Positions 10,865 to 19,013 of a DNA stretch of 64,000 bases are shown here, one piece after another (the stretch's first letter is position 1; each line of letters opens with the position of its first letter). A program made the position numbers and the translations under genes. Source of the DNA: Mesorhizobium sp. SARCC-RB16n (lineage in GTDB: Bacteria; Pseudomonadota; Alphaproteobacteria; Rhizobiales; Rhizobiaceae); contig NZ_ML703284.1 of assembly GCF_008520305.1 (NCBI RefSeq), forward strand, positions 80,248 to 144,247. The letters are read 5' to 3'. The notes beneath the pieces were generated by a model that saw nothing but the letters and a program-made list of their open reading frames with translations, did not search any database and was not told the origin of the DNA.

Positions 10865-11791
10865 ATGGATCACAGCTCGAACAGCCTGCTGCCGCTGGAG
10901 ACCTTGCGCGCTTTCGACGCGGCGGCGCGCACGGGAAGCTTTTCGGCCGCCGCTGAAAGGCTCAACCTTACCCATGGCGCCGTCAGCCGGCAGATCGCCA
11001 AGCTCGAGGACTGGCTTGGCCTCAAGGTTTTCGAACGCGGCGCGCGCGGCGTGACGCTAACCAACGAAGGCAATCGCCTGCATCTCAGGACCACCGAAGC
11101 CTTCGCCCTGATCTCGGTCGATTCGGACCGCTGGGTGGAGCCGCGCGGCACCGCAGTGGTGCGCCTGGCCTCCATTCCCTCGGTGAGCGGCCTGTGGCTG
11201 ATGCCGCGCATGGCAATGCTGGAAAACGACCCTACCCGCCTGCGCATCGTGCTCGACGTCGACAACCGTCAGGCCGATCTCGCCGATGAAGGCATCGATC
11301 TGTCAGTCCGCTGCGGTCGCGGCCGCATCCCGGGCCGTGTCTCGGTGCAACTGTTCGAGGAACATCTCTTCCCTATCGCCTCGCCGGGCCTCGCGCGAGA
11401 GATCGGTAGCGGCGATCCGGCCCGGCTGCTCAAATTCCCGCTGATCAACGATTCCGACGCTTCAGGCTGGCGCGCCTGGTTGGCAGCGCAGGACATGGAC
11501 TACCGGCCGCGCCCGCAAGACCGCCGCTTCGAGGACTACAATCTGGTGCTCGATGCCGCAGCCCATGGCCTCGGCATCGCACTGGCGCGGCCGCCGCTCA
11601 CCGAGCACCAGATACAATCGGGGCGCCTCGTCGCCGTCGACGATCGCACCGCGCTCAATCCGGTGTCCTACTGGCTCGACCGGCCGGTCGGCCGGCCGCG
11701 CGCCGCCGCGGCCGATCTCGCCCGGCGCATCGCGACACAGGCTGGGCTGGCCGCAGAAAAGGTCGACCAGTTCATCGAAGCCGAGAGTTAG
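10865..11791 (+). CDS. LysR-family transcriptional regulator (GcvA-like)
   Basis: A 308-residue LysR protein. The helix-turn-helix lies at about residues 10-70 (LRAFDAAARTGSFSAAAERL and AVSRQIAKLEDWLGLKVFER), followed by the GcvA-type effector domain. A GTG two codons upstream (10859) could also be the start; upstream residues read like untranslated sequence. It is divergent from the EamA exporter gene and probably regulates it. It is similar in type to the regulator at 5566 but clearly a separate gene. Confidence 0.88.
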   Translation: MDHSSNSLLPLETLRAFDAAARTGSFSAAAERLNLTHGAVSRQIAKLEDWLGLKVFERGARGVTLTNEGNRLHLRTTEAFALISVDSDRWVEPRGTAVVRLASIPSVSGLWLMPRMAMLENDPTRLRIVLDVDNRQADLADEGIDLSVRCGRGRIPGRVSVQLFEEHLFPIASPGLAREIGSGDPARLLKFPLINDSDASGWRAWLAAQDMDYRPRPQDRRFEDYNLVLDAAAHGLGIALARPPLTEHQIQSGRLVAVDDRTALNPVSYWLDRPVGRPRAAAADLARRIATQAGLAAEKVDQFIEAES

Positions 11792-11850
11792 GTTCTTGAT
11801 CTTTGGGCAATTCCGGACGGAAAACCGCTGGGTACTTTTCCTGGAATTGC

Positions 11851-12450
11851 TTAGCTGAACATCCGCAAGGCCAAACCGAATGCCGCGGCCCCGAGCAGGC
11901 CGGCGGTTGCCGAGACGAAGGCAACCTTCAGCAACAGGCGCTCGGAATTCTGCTCCGGCATGCCGTTTGGCCGGGAAGTGGTCTGCCCTCGCTTGGCCGG
12001 GATATTCTGGTTGGATGCCTGGCGCCAGGCCGGAGCCATTGGCGTCACAGCCGCCGGCCCTGCCGCCGCCGGGCCGCCGGCCTGGTCGCCGTTCTCGGCT
12101 TTTACCAGAGGTACCGTCAAACCTTTTTGCGCCTCGACGTCCTGCGCGGACCGCCTTGCCACGGCAGCGGCCGTGGGGGTCGCATCGGCGCCATCGGCGG
12201 GTTCTGCCTGAGCCAGATAAGCCTCGACAATCCCGGCCGAAGCGATCTGCTGCACTTTGGCGGCCATCGCCGTTGAAGGCAGGGCCAACAGTACCGGCGC
12301 CGTCTGTTGTGCCAGCAGAGACGGCGCCGGCGGCTGGACCAACGCCTTGACCAGAGCCGCCTTGGCCGGATCGGCTTTCGCCGACGGCACAGCCTGCGGT
12401 GTCATCGTTTCCACCAGCAAAGACGCCAGCCGTGCAGAAGAAATATCCAT
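11851..12450 (-). CDS. Conserved hypothetical protein with C-terminal membrane anchor
   Basis: A 199-residue protein that I do not recognise. Residues 1-170 are rich in Ala, Pro and Gln and look largely disordered. A single hydrophobic segment (VAFVSATAGLLGAAAFGLAL) ends the protein, suggesting a tail-anchored or C-terminally anchored inner-membrane protein. The ATG at 12450 has GAGGGTGG just upstream; a longer frame to 12498 lacks support. It lies between a LysR gene and DUF2093, convergent with the LysR gene. No function is proposed. Confidence 0.6.
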   Translation of the reverse strand: MDISSARLASLLVETMTPQAVPSAKADPAKAALVKALVQPPAPSLLAQQTAPVLLALPSTAMAAKVQQIASAGIVEAYLAQAEPADGADATPTAAAVARRSAQDVEAQKGLTVPLVKAENGDQAGGPAAAGPAAVTPMAPAWRQASNQNIPAKRGQTTSRPNGMPEQNSERLLLKVAFVSATAGLLGAAAFGLALRMFS

Positions 12451-12564
12451 GCCACCCTCAAAACTGCCGTTTCCGATTGTTCGATAGCAGCTCTGCATTG
12501 CGCCAAGCTTGACCTTCCGTGCGATTTATGGCGATGACATCTTCATGAAGCTCGGCACCACCGC

Positions 12565-12798
12565 ATGATGAACCGTTTCGAAGGCCCCGGCGGCAAGGAA
12601 GCCCGCATCCGCTACCTCGATGGCGATTTCCAGGTCACCAGCCCCGGCTCGTTCGTGCGCTGCGCGGTGACTGGCGAAAGCATCCCCCTGGACGAGCTGA
12701 AGTACTGGAGCGTCGCCCGGCAGGAGCCTTACGCCAACGCCACCGCATCGCTGCGCCGCGAAATCGAGGTCCATCCGGAGTTGAGAAGCCGGCGATAA
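12565..12798 (+). CDS. DUF2093 domain-containing protein
   Basis: A 77-residue protein matching the small alphaproteobacterial DUF2093 family: MNRFEG near the start, ARIRYLDGDFQVTSPGSFV, then CAVTGESIPLDELKYWSV. A Cys and other polar residues are conserved but no activity is known. In related genomes I recall this gene lying beside lpxK; here a metallo-hydrolase and LysR pair of about 1.8 kb separates the two. Confidence 0.85.
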   Translation: MMNRFEGPGGKEARIRYLDGDFQVTSPGSFVRCAVTGESIPLDELKYWSVARQEPYANATASLRREIEVHPELRSRR

Positions 12799-12840
12799 GG
12801 TTCGCTGCGCGAAAGCCCTCGCGCGTCGCGCTCCTTCGCC

Positions 12841-12885
12841 CTCTCTGTCCTCCCGGACATCTCCCCACTTGGGGTGAAATTGGAT
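12841..12885. repeat. Degenerate rhizobial intergenic repeat
   Basis: In the 119-base gap between two convergent genes, the segment GGACATCTCCCC-ACTT-GGGG resembles a dispersed palindromic element frequent in Mesorhizobium intergenic DNA. The stem here is only CCCC/GGGG (12864-12867 and 12872-12875), so the copy is decayed. It marks the edge of a possibly inserted gene pair. Confidence 0.4.
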
Positions 12886-12917
12886 GTGATTGCGGCTTTC
12901 GCCAATCGCCATCGTTG

Positions 12918-13736
12918 CTAACCAGCCGATACGACCTGCCGGTTGACAAGGCGGAGACCCGATTCCGGATCATGCGTCGGCAGATAGATTGTCGGACGGC
13001 TTTGCGCAAAGGTCTTGATGGCATCAAGCGTGGCTTTTGCGATACCGTCACCGGCGCTCACCCCGTCGACCGTTCCTGAAAGCATGAGCGCCTGATTGTA
13101 GGAAGTGTCGCCGGCGAGGAAAATCGCGGTGTCGCCATCCTGAACAACGACAGACATATGGTTTGGTGTGTGTCCAGGCGTTGCTACCGCAACAATGTCG
13201 CCCGCCATTGTTAGCCGCTGGCTGCGCTTGAACGAGCCAAATTGTTCCAGTGGCAGTTCGACCGGCGTTGGGTCGAACCAAGTGGGCCAACGATGGGGAA
13301 GGTATCCCCGCACCCGCCCGAGCAATCCGCGAGCCTGCGCGAGTTCACCGGCTGGGACAATGATTTCGCTATTGGGGAAGTGCGCAAGGCCCCCGTCATG
13401 ATCCATATGAAGATGAGTGAGCACGACTTTTTTTATGTCGCGCGGACCGATCCCCAAGGCCCGGAGCTGCGGCCCAATCTCGTGCTCGCGCTCGATTTGG
13501 AAGCCGACTTCCCATCTCACATAGGGATTGAGCTCACGCGAATGCTCCAACAGATGTGTCCCTTGGCCGCTGTCGACGACAATGACGCCTTCAGGATGCT
13601 CGATCGCCCATGCGAATGTCGGCACCCAGTCGGTCCAATTCGGATCGAGGAATATATCAATGAGGCCGTGGCCTCGGCCTTTGACCTGGGCGGTTTTGAT
13701 TTTGACTGTCCCTGTCTGGATAGCATGGATGCGCAT
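12918..13736 (-). CDS. Metallo-beta-lactamase-fold hydrolase, N-acyl homoserine lactonase-like
   Basis: A 272-residue MBL-fold protein. The zinc motif HxHxDH is present as THLHMDHDGG, with a downstream TPGHTPNHMS histidine motif, the Asp in FLAGDTSY, and a late histidine in PTHDPESG. Length and layout match the AttM/AiiB group of acyl-homoserine lactonases, which open quorum-sensing lactone rings, but related members hydrolyse other lactones or esters. The ATG at 13736 has CAGGAG upstream; a longer frame to 13868 would cross the divergent regulator's start. It is divergent from a LysR gene. Lactonase activity is inferred from motifs only. Confidence 0.78.
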   Translation of the reverse strand: MRIHAIQTGTVKIKTAQVKGRGHGLIDIFLDPNWTDWVPTFAWAIEHPEGVIVVDSGQGTHLLEHSRELNPYVRWEVGFQIEREHEIGPQLRALGIGPRDIKKVVLTHLHMDHDGGLAHFPNSEIIVPAGELAQARGLLGRVRGYLPHRWPTWFDPTPVELPLEQFGSFKRSQRLTMAGDIVAVATPGHTPNHMSVVVQDGDTAIFLAGDTSYNQALMLSGTVDGVSAGDGIAKATLDAIKTFAQSRPTIYLPTHDPESGLRLVNRQVVSAG

Positions 13737-13806
13737 CTGGGTTTCTCCTGAAAGCGTCGGTGGACCCAAAATACGCCCTCCTCCGGATGAACGGAATTGT
13801 CGAAGC

Positions 13807-13828
13807 TTCTTGAGTAGGTATACAAGAA
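13807..13828. promoter_or_regulatory. Inverted repeat next to LysR start, candidate operator
   Basis: TTCTTG and CAAGAA form perfect arms separated by ten bases, ending three bases before the LysR ATG at 13832. The site lies in the 95-base region shared by the divergent metallo-hydrolase and LysR genes, where a LysR autoregulatory site is expected. Confidence 0.4.
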
Positions 13829-13831
13829 TGC

Positions 13832-14722
13832 ATGGACAAGAATCCAAGCTGGGAACTGTATAGGTCATTTCTGGCGGTCCTGCGCGAGGGGAGCCTCTCG
13901 GGTGCCGCGCGCTCCCTCAACCTCACCCAGCCAACCGTCGGTCGGCACATCCGTGAGTTGGAGGCCACTCTCGGTATGCCGCTTTTCACGCGCGCCCAAG
14001 ATGGGCTGAGGCCGACCGCGGCGTCCGTCATTGCGCAGCCGCACGCCTTGGCCATGGCCGCCGCCGCCGAAACGTTGCAGAGAGCGGTTTCGAGCAAAGC
14101 GGGCCAGCCCCGCACAGTCGTCCGCCTCGCGGCCTCCGAGATCGTTGCGACGGAGATTCTTCCGCCAATTCTTACTGAATTGGAGCGAAGCCAGTCGGGA
14201 TTGGTCGTCGAGATCTCCGCTTCTGACCGGCTGGAAGACCTATTGCGGCGGGATTGCGATATCGCCATTCGCATGGTGAGGCCGACACAGGCCGATCTCG
14301 TCGCGCGCAAGGTGGGTCAGGCTCGGCTGGGATTCCATGCTCACATGGACTACTTGGAAAAGAACGGCAAACCCGCCAATTTACGCGAGCTGAACCGGCA
14401 TTGCCTGGTGGGCTTTGATCATGAGACCTCTGCTGTCCGAGCCGTGCATCGGCTCGGTCTGCAATTGAGGCGGGACGACTTTACACTGCGGTCCGACAGC
14501 GCTCTTCTTCAGTTGGCGGCCATTAGGGCGGGATTCGGAATTGGAATCTGCCAACGCGCGGCAGTGCGCGAGGACGCCCGACTAGTGCATCTCCTACCTG
14601 AAGAATTTTCACCGAGCCTCGACGTCTGGGTCACGATGCATCAGGACTTGCGCAATAGTGCGCCCATGAGATCAATGTTCGACCATTTGGTAGAAGCGTT
14701 GAAACTTGTCTACGGGTCATGA
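13832..14722 (+). CDS. LysR-family transcriptional regulator
   Basis: A 296-residue LysR protein with a helix-turn-helix at about residues 8-66 (YRSFLAVLREGSLSGAARSL, then TVGRHIRELEATLG) and a LysR substrate-binding domain. Divergent from the metallo-hydrolase, which it probably controls. Base composition of this pair looks less GC-rich than the flanking lpxK and mutL genes (for example around 14340-14560), consistent with acquisition by transfer, though I did not compute it. Confidence 0.87.
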   Translation: MDKNPSWELYRSFLAVLREGSLSGAARSLNLTQPTVGRHIRELEATLGMPLFTRAQDGLRPTAASVIAQPHALAMAAAAETLQRAVSSKAGQPRTVVRLAASEIVATEILPPILTELERSQSGLVVEISASDRLEDLLRRDCDIAIRMVRPTQADLVARKVGQARLGFHAHMDYLEKNGKPANLRELNRHCLVGFDHETSAVRAVHRLGLQLRRDDFTLRSDSALLQLAAIRAGFGIGICQRAAVREDARLVHLLPEEFSPSLDVWVTMHQDLRNSAPMRSMFDHLVEALKLVYGS

Positions 14723-14747
14723 TGAACTTGACGCAATGCTTCGAAAC

Positions 14748-15776
14748 TCACCCCCGCATCTTACGCTGGCGCCACGCATCCAGCGTTTCGTCGATGATGC
14801 GTTCGGGCACGTGATCGAGTTCGAAGACGGCGTCGATATCGAGCACGTCGAGGAGATCGAGGAAGCCCGCCGGCGTCGCGCCGTGGCGCAACCGGGCGGC
14901 GTCCTTGGCGGTGGTGATCAGGCCAAGGCTTTCGGACCGCGCCGTCGCGACCAGTTCGGCCAGTTCGTCCTCGGCGTAGAAGTGATGGTCCGGAAAGGGC
15001 CTGGACAAGACCACTTCGCCACCGGCCCCACGCACCGTGTCGAAGAACTTTTCGGGATGGCCGATGCCGGCAAAGGCCAGAAACCGCTTTCCGGCGAGCC
15101 CTGCCTTGCTGCTCGGCTCAGTATGCGCCTCGAAGATCGCGCGGCCGGCACGCGCTGCCTGACGGACCACCGTGTCCGCGGCCGTGCCCTCGCCCATCTT
15201 CAGCAGGCCGCTGGTGAAGACCAGCTGGTCGACGATCCTGGCCCTGAGCGGACCGCCCGGAATGACGCGGCCGTTGCCGATCCCATAGCGGGCATCGACG
15301 ACCACCAGCGCATAGTCGATGTGAATGCGCGCACTCTGGAAGCCGTCGTCCATGATCAGGAAATCGCAACCGTGTCTTTCCAGCAGCAGCCGGGCGCCGG
15401 CGGCACGATTGGGCGTCACCGCCACCGGAGCATGTTCGGCCAGCAGCAGCGGTTCGTCGCCGACATGTCTAGCGCTGTCATGGCTGACATCGACGACATG
15501 CGGCTCGGCAAAGGAGCCGCCATGGCCGCGCGACAGGAAGCCGGGCTTCAGCTGCATGCGCTTGGCCTGTTGGGCGAGCGCGATCGCCACCGGTGTCTTG
15601 CCGGTGCCGCCAACAGTGAAATTGCCGACGCACAGAACCGGCGCCTGGATCTTCTCGCGCCGGGCTCGCCGCATGCCGCGACCGGCGACCAGCGCGTAGA
15701 CAGCCGACAGCGGCGATAGCGCCAGGACTTTCCAGTCCGGCTCTTCCCACCAGAATGGTGGTGCTTCCGAGGCCAC
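14748..15776 (-). CDS. lpxK: Tetraacyldisaccharide 4'-kinase LpxK
   Basis: A 342-residue LpxK, which phosphorylates the 4'-position of the lipid A disaccharide at the inner membrane. The P-loop VGNFTVGGTGKTPV sits near residue 50 after a short hydrophobic N-terminus, and the family motif DDGFQS follows. The start is GTG at 15776, one base after the waaA stop, so translation is probably coupled. It is the last gene of the lipid A/Kdo operon and converges with the LysR gene. Confidence 0.95.
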   Translation of the reverse strand: MASEAPPFWWEEPDWKVLALSPLSAVYALVAGRGMRRARREKIQAPVLCVGNFTVGGTGKTPVAIALAQQAKRMQLKPGFLSRGHGGSFAEPHVVDVSHDSARHVGDEPLLLAEHAPVAVTPNRAAGARLLLERHGCDFLIMDDGFQSARIHIDYALVVVDARYGIGNGRVIPGGPLRARIVDQLVFTSGLLKMGEGTAADTVVRQAARAGRAIFEAHTEPSSKAGLAGKRFLAFAGIGHPEKFFDTVRGAGGEVVLSRPFPDHHFYAEDELAELVATARSESLGLITTAKDAARLRHGATPAGFLDLLDVLDIDAVFELDHVPERIIDETLDAWRQRKMRG

Positions 15777-15777
15777 G

Positions 15778-17094
15778 TCAGCGCCCGTTGGCGCCCTTCA
15801 GGCGCGCCTTGACCACCAGCGGCTGGATATAGGGTTCGAGCGATTTGAGCGTGCGTGCCAGCGCGCCGCGCATCTCATCGACAGTCGCGATCCCCGCCGC
15901 CATCATCTCGTGGCGCGCCACTTCATTGGTCAGGAGGAAATTGACAGCGCCAGCCAGCATGTCGCGGTCGCGCACCAGCTTGGCGCCGCCGCTATCGAGC
16001 AGGCGCTGATAGGCCTCGCGAAAATTCTGCACGTTGCGCCCGGCGAGAACGGCGGTGTCGAGCATGGCCGGCTCGAGCGGATTCTGGCCGCCTTCGGAGG
16101 TCAGCGAGCGGCCGACGAAAGCGATTTCGGTCAAGCGGAGATACAAGCCCATTTCGCCGATCGTATCGCCAAGCAGGATATCGGTGTCGGGCCCGATACG
16201 GTCGCCCTTGCTACGCCGCGCAACTGTCAGCCCCATTCCGGAAATCTCCCCGGCAAGGGCTTCGGCCCGATCGGGATGGCGCGGAACGACGATCGTCAAA
16301 AGGCCGTGGTGACGCTTGTGCAACGTCGCATGGACTTCCGCCGCGACCACTTCCTCGCCATCATGGGTCGAGATCGCCGCCCAAGTCGGGCGACCGCCGA
16401 TCTGCCGCTGCAAACTGCCAAGCGCGCGATCGTCGACCGGCGGCGGATTGGTGTCGACCTTGAGATTGCCCGACACCGTGACCGGTCGGGCGCCGAGCGC
16501 GCGAAAACGCTCGCCGTCGACATCGGACTGGGCAACGACATGGGCCAGGTTCTCGAACAGCGCCTCGGCGATGTTGGCCCGCTTCTTCCACGACGTGAAG
16601 GAGCGATCGGAGAGCCTGCCATTGACCAGCACCTGCGGCACGCGGCGTGCACCGAGTTCGAGGATGGTCATCGGCCAGATCTCGGATTCGGCGATGATCG
16701 CCAGATCGGGTTTCCAGTGATCGAGAAAGCGGCTGACCGCCGGCTTCAGATCGAGCGGCACATATTGGTGGATGATGCGATCACCGAGCCGCTCGTCGAC
16801 GACCTGGGCAGAGGTCACCGTGCCGGTTGTCAGCACGATGTTGACGCCGTAGTCGAGGATGCTTTCGACCAGCGGCACGACGGCCAAGGTCTCGCCGACG
16901 CTCGCCGCATGGATCCAGATCACCGGTCCCTCGGGGCGCGGCCGGCCGGCGACGCCATAGCGCTCGCGGCGGCGGTTGCGGTCTTCCTTGCCGCGCGAGG
17001 TGCGCCAGGCGACGTAGGGCCCGACCAGCGGGTAGGCAACGGCGCCGGCAAAACGGTATGCCGACAACATGGTACGCGCCCAGCGGCCGCTCAC
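15778..17094 (-). CDS. waaA: 3-deoxy-D-manno-octulosonic acid transferase (Kdo transferase)
   Basis: A 438-residue WaaA (KdtA) that adds Kdo to lipid IVA at the cytoplasmic face of the inner membrane. A membrane-anchoring N-terminus (LSAYRFAGAVAYPLVGPYVA) precedes the GT30 domain with WIHAASVGETLA and later GRSLTSEGGQNPLEPA. I prefer the GTG at 17094, which overlaps the acyltransferase stop as GTGA; an ATG eight codons later (17070) is possible. It sits directly upstream of lpxK. Confidence 0.93.
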   Translation of the reverse strand: MSGRWARTMLSAYRFAGAVAYPLVGPYVAWRTSRGKEDRNRRRERYGVAGRPRPEGPVIWIHAASVGETLAVVPLVESILDYGVNIVLTTGTVTSAQVVDERLGDRIIHQYVPLDLKPAVSRFLDHWKPDLAIIAESEIWPMTILELGARRVPQVLVNGRLSDRSFTSWKKRANIAEALFENLAHVVAQSDVDGERFRALGARPVTVSGNLKVDTNPPPVDDRALGSLQRQIGGRPTWAAISTHDGEEVVAAEVHATLHKRHHGLLTIVVPRHPDRAEALAGEISGMGLTVARRSKGDRIGPDTDILLGDTIGEMGLYLRLTEIAFVGRSLTSEGGQNPLEPAMLDTAVLAGRNVQNFREAYQRLLDSGGAKLVRDRDMLAGAVNFLLTNEVARHEMMAAGIATVDEMRGALARTLKSLEPYIQPLVVKARLKGANGR

Positions 17095-17882
17095 CGCGAA
17101 CCATCCACGAGACGGTACGCCTCGGCGGTCGCGGCGTTGAGGGCAGCCGTCACTTCCTGGCGCTTGCGCTCCATTTCGGCATCGTCGGCATCCGCCGCCA
17201 CAAAGATCGGCGTGCCGATGGTCACCGCGGAGCGGCCGAAGGGCAGGTTGATGGTGGTCTTGTCCCAGCTCTTTTCCAACACCTTGCGGCGGCTGGTGGC
17301 GATGGCGACGGGCAGCAGCGGCCGGCCGGAGAGGCGTGCCAAAAGAACGATACCGAGCCCTGCATCGCGCGGGGTACCGTGAGGAATGTCTGCGATCATG
17401 GCGACGTTCTTGCCTGCGGTGAGCGACTTTTTGAGGGCTATGAGCGCCTTGGCCCCGCCCTTGTCCAGGTGCCTGGCATTGTCGCGTCCTCCCGACCCGC
17501 GCACCGCCTCGATGCCGAATTTCTCCAGCATCAGCGCGTTGAGTTCGGCATCGGCGCTGCGCGACACCATGGCGACCAGAGGCTTGCGCTTGGGGTAGTA
17601 GGCCGGCGTCAAAAGATGCTGGCCATGCCACAGAGCAATGATCCCGGGCTCGAACTCGGCATAGGCGCCGCCCGAAAAGCGCGCCGATCCGGCGACCAGC
17701 GGGCTGGTCAGGCGAACCAGCCGCACGAACTGCGCGAGCAGGCTGGCGATGGCGTTCTTGACGAATCGGGACTGCGCGAGCGGTTCGCGTATCCTGCGCC
17801 AGAAGGCCTTGGTCGTGCGGCTGCCGCCCCTGCCGGTGGGCGCGGCATTGCTGGCTGGCTCTTTCGCCAGATCATGCTCCAT
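17091..17882 (-). CDS. Lysophospholipid acyltransferase family protein (DUF374)
   Basis: A 263-residue protein of the DUF374 branch of the PlsC-like acyltransferases. ALWHGQHLLTPAYYPKR, PLVAMVSRSADAELN and IADIPHGTPRD are family landmarks. Its place between DUF4170 and waaA suggests acylation of a lipid A or other envelope lipid; this type is usual in rhizobial waaA operons. The ATG at 17882 is five bases after the DUF4170 stop; a TTG at 17891 overlapping that stop is an alternative. Substrate unproven. Confidence 0.85.
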   Translation of the reverse strand: MEHDLAKEPASNAAPTGRGGSRTTKAFWRRIREPLAQSRFVKNAIASLLAQFVRLVRLTSPLVAGSARFSGGAYAEFEPGIIALWHGQHLLTPAYYPKRKPLVAMVSRSADAELNALMLEKFGIEAVRGSGGRDNARHLDKGGAKALIALKKSLTAGKNVAMIADIPHGTPRDAGLGIVLLARLSGRPLLPVAIATSRRKVLEKSWDKTTINLPFGRSAVTIGTPIFVAADADDAEMERKRQEVTAALNAATAEAYRLVDGSR

Positions 17883-17887
17883 CGAAG

Positions 17888-18133
17888 TCAACCGGCGGCC
17901 TTGCTATCGGGATCCAGCAGACGGTGCAGATGAACGACGAAATAACGCATATGGGCATTGTCCACGCTGGCTTGCGCCTTGGCTTTCCACGCGGTGTGCG
18001 CGGATTGATAGTCAGGATAGACGCCGACGATGTCGAGCGCGTCGAGATCCCGGAACTCGGTACCGCCGAGCTTCTTGAGTTCGCCGCCGAACACCAGATG
18101 CAAAAGCTGTTTCTTTCCGTCTTCCGCGGCCAT
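17888..18133 (-). CDS. DUF4170 domain-containing protein
   Basis: An 81-residue protein of the small alphaproteobacterial DUF4170 family (LLHLVFGGELKKLGG, AHTAWKAKAQASVDNAHMRY, HLHRLLDPD). No function is known. AAGGAC precedes the ATG at 18133. It lies 76 bases after cysQ and directly before the acyltransferase in the lipid A/Kdo operon. Confidence 0.85.
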   Translation of the reverse strand: MAAEDGKKQLLHLVFGGELKKLGGTEFRDLDALDIVGVYPDYQSAHTAWKAKAQASVDNAHMRYFVVHLHRLLDPDSKAAG

Positions 18134-18209
18134 GTCGGTCCTTCACATATCGTGAGTTTGTGACAGGTCTAGACCAAAGCCGCAGACTTTGGAACCGTCG
18201 AAAACGCTT

Positions 18210-19013
18210 TCAGCCATCCAGCCCGGCGATGACATCGACGAGCACCGCCAACAGGTCCCCGCTGCCGGCCGCGAGCGCGCCGTGGCGGATCACCTCGCCG
18301 GCATAGAGCGGGGCGCGGCCATTGGGGTCGAGCAGCTGGCCGCCCGCCTCGCGCAGGATGAGATCGGCGGCGGCGATATCCCAGTCATGCGCGTTCGGCT
18401 TGACGAACGTTGCGTCGAGCGTCCCGTTGGCGATCATCGCCAGGCGGTAGGCGAGCGAGGGGATGTAGGGTGCCCGCTGCAGCCGCTTCTGCCAGCCGGC
18501 AGGCACCAGGTCGATCAACTGCTTCAATCCTGAAATTTCAGCCTTGTCCCCAGGCTTGCGCACCGCGATGCGCTTGTCGTTGCGGAAGGCGCCCTGGCCG
18601 GGCAGCGCCCAGTAAGTCTCATCCATCGCCGGACATTCGAGCACGCCGGCGAGCGTGCGGCCATTCTCGACGACGGCAACGCTGACGCACCATGTCCTCT
18701 GGCCTTCGAGGAAGCCGCGCGTGCCGTCGATCGGGTCGACAACGAAGGTACGGCGCGCCGAAAGCCGCACCGGATCGTCGGCCGTCTCTTCCGACAGCCA
18801 GCCATAATCCGGCCGCGCCGCAAGCAGCGTCTGCCGCAGATACGCATCGGCGGCATGATCGGCTTCGCTGACCGGCGAAGTGCCGCCCTTCATCCAGACT
18901 TGGGGACTGTTGCCGAAGTAGCGCATGGCGATGAGACCCGCCTCGCGGGCGGCGTCGCGCAGCAGCGGCAGGTCCAGATCGGCACTGGCAATGATCAGGT
19001 CATGCTCCGGCAA
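18210..19013 (-). CDS. cysQ: 3'(2'),5'-bisphosphate nucleotidase / inositol monophosphatase family protein
   Basis: A 267-residue member of the Li-sensitive magnesium-dependent phosphatases. The metal-binding motifs are visible: SEETAD, DPIDGTRGF and, near the C-terminus, AHDWDIAAADLILREAGG. CysQ proteins hydrolyse 3'-phosphoadenosine 5'-phosphate; other members act on inositol phosphates. The only usable start is TTG at 19013, with GAAGG seven bases upstream, inside the end of pmbA (14-base overlap). This cysQ position beside pmbA and waaA is usual in rhizobia. Confidence 0.85.
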   Translation of the reverse strand: MPEHDLIIASADLDLPLLRDAAREAGLIAMRYFGNSPQVWMKGGTSPVSEADHAADAYLRQTLLAARPDYGWLSEETADDPVRLSARRTFVVDPIDGTRGFLEGQRTWCVSVAVVENGRTLAGVLECPAMDETYWALPGQGAFRNDKRIAVRKPGDKAEISGLKQLIDLVPAGWQKRLQRAPYIPSLAYRLAMIANGTLDATFVKPNAHDWDIAAADLILREAGGQLLDPNGRAPLYAGEVIRHGALAAGSGDLLAVLVDVIAGLDG

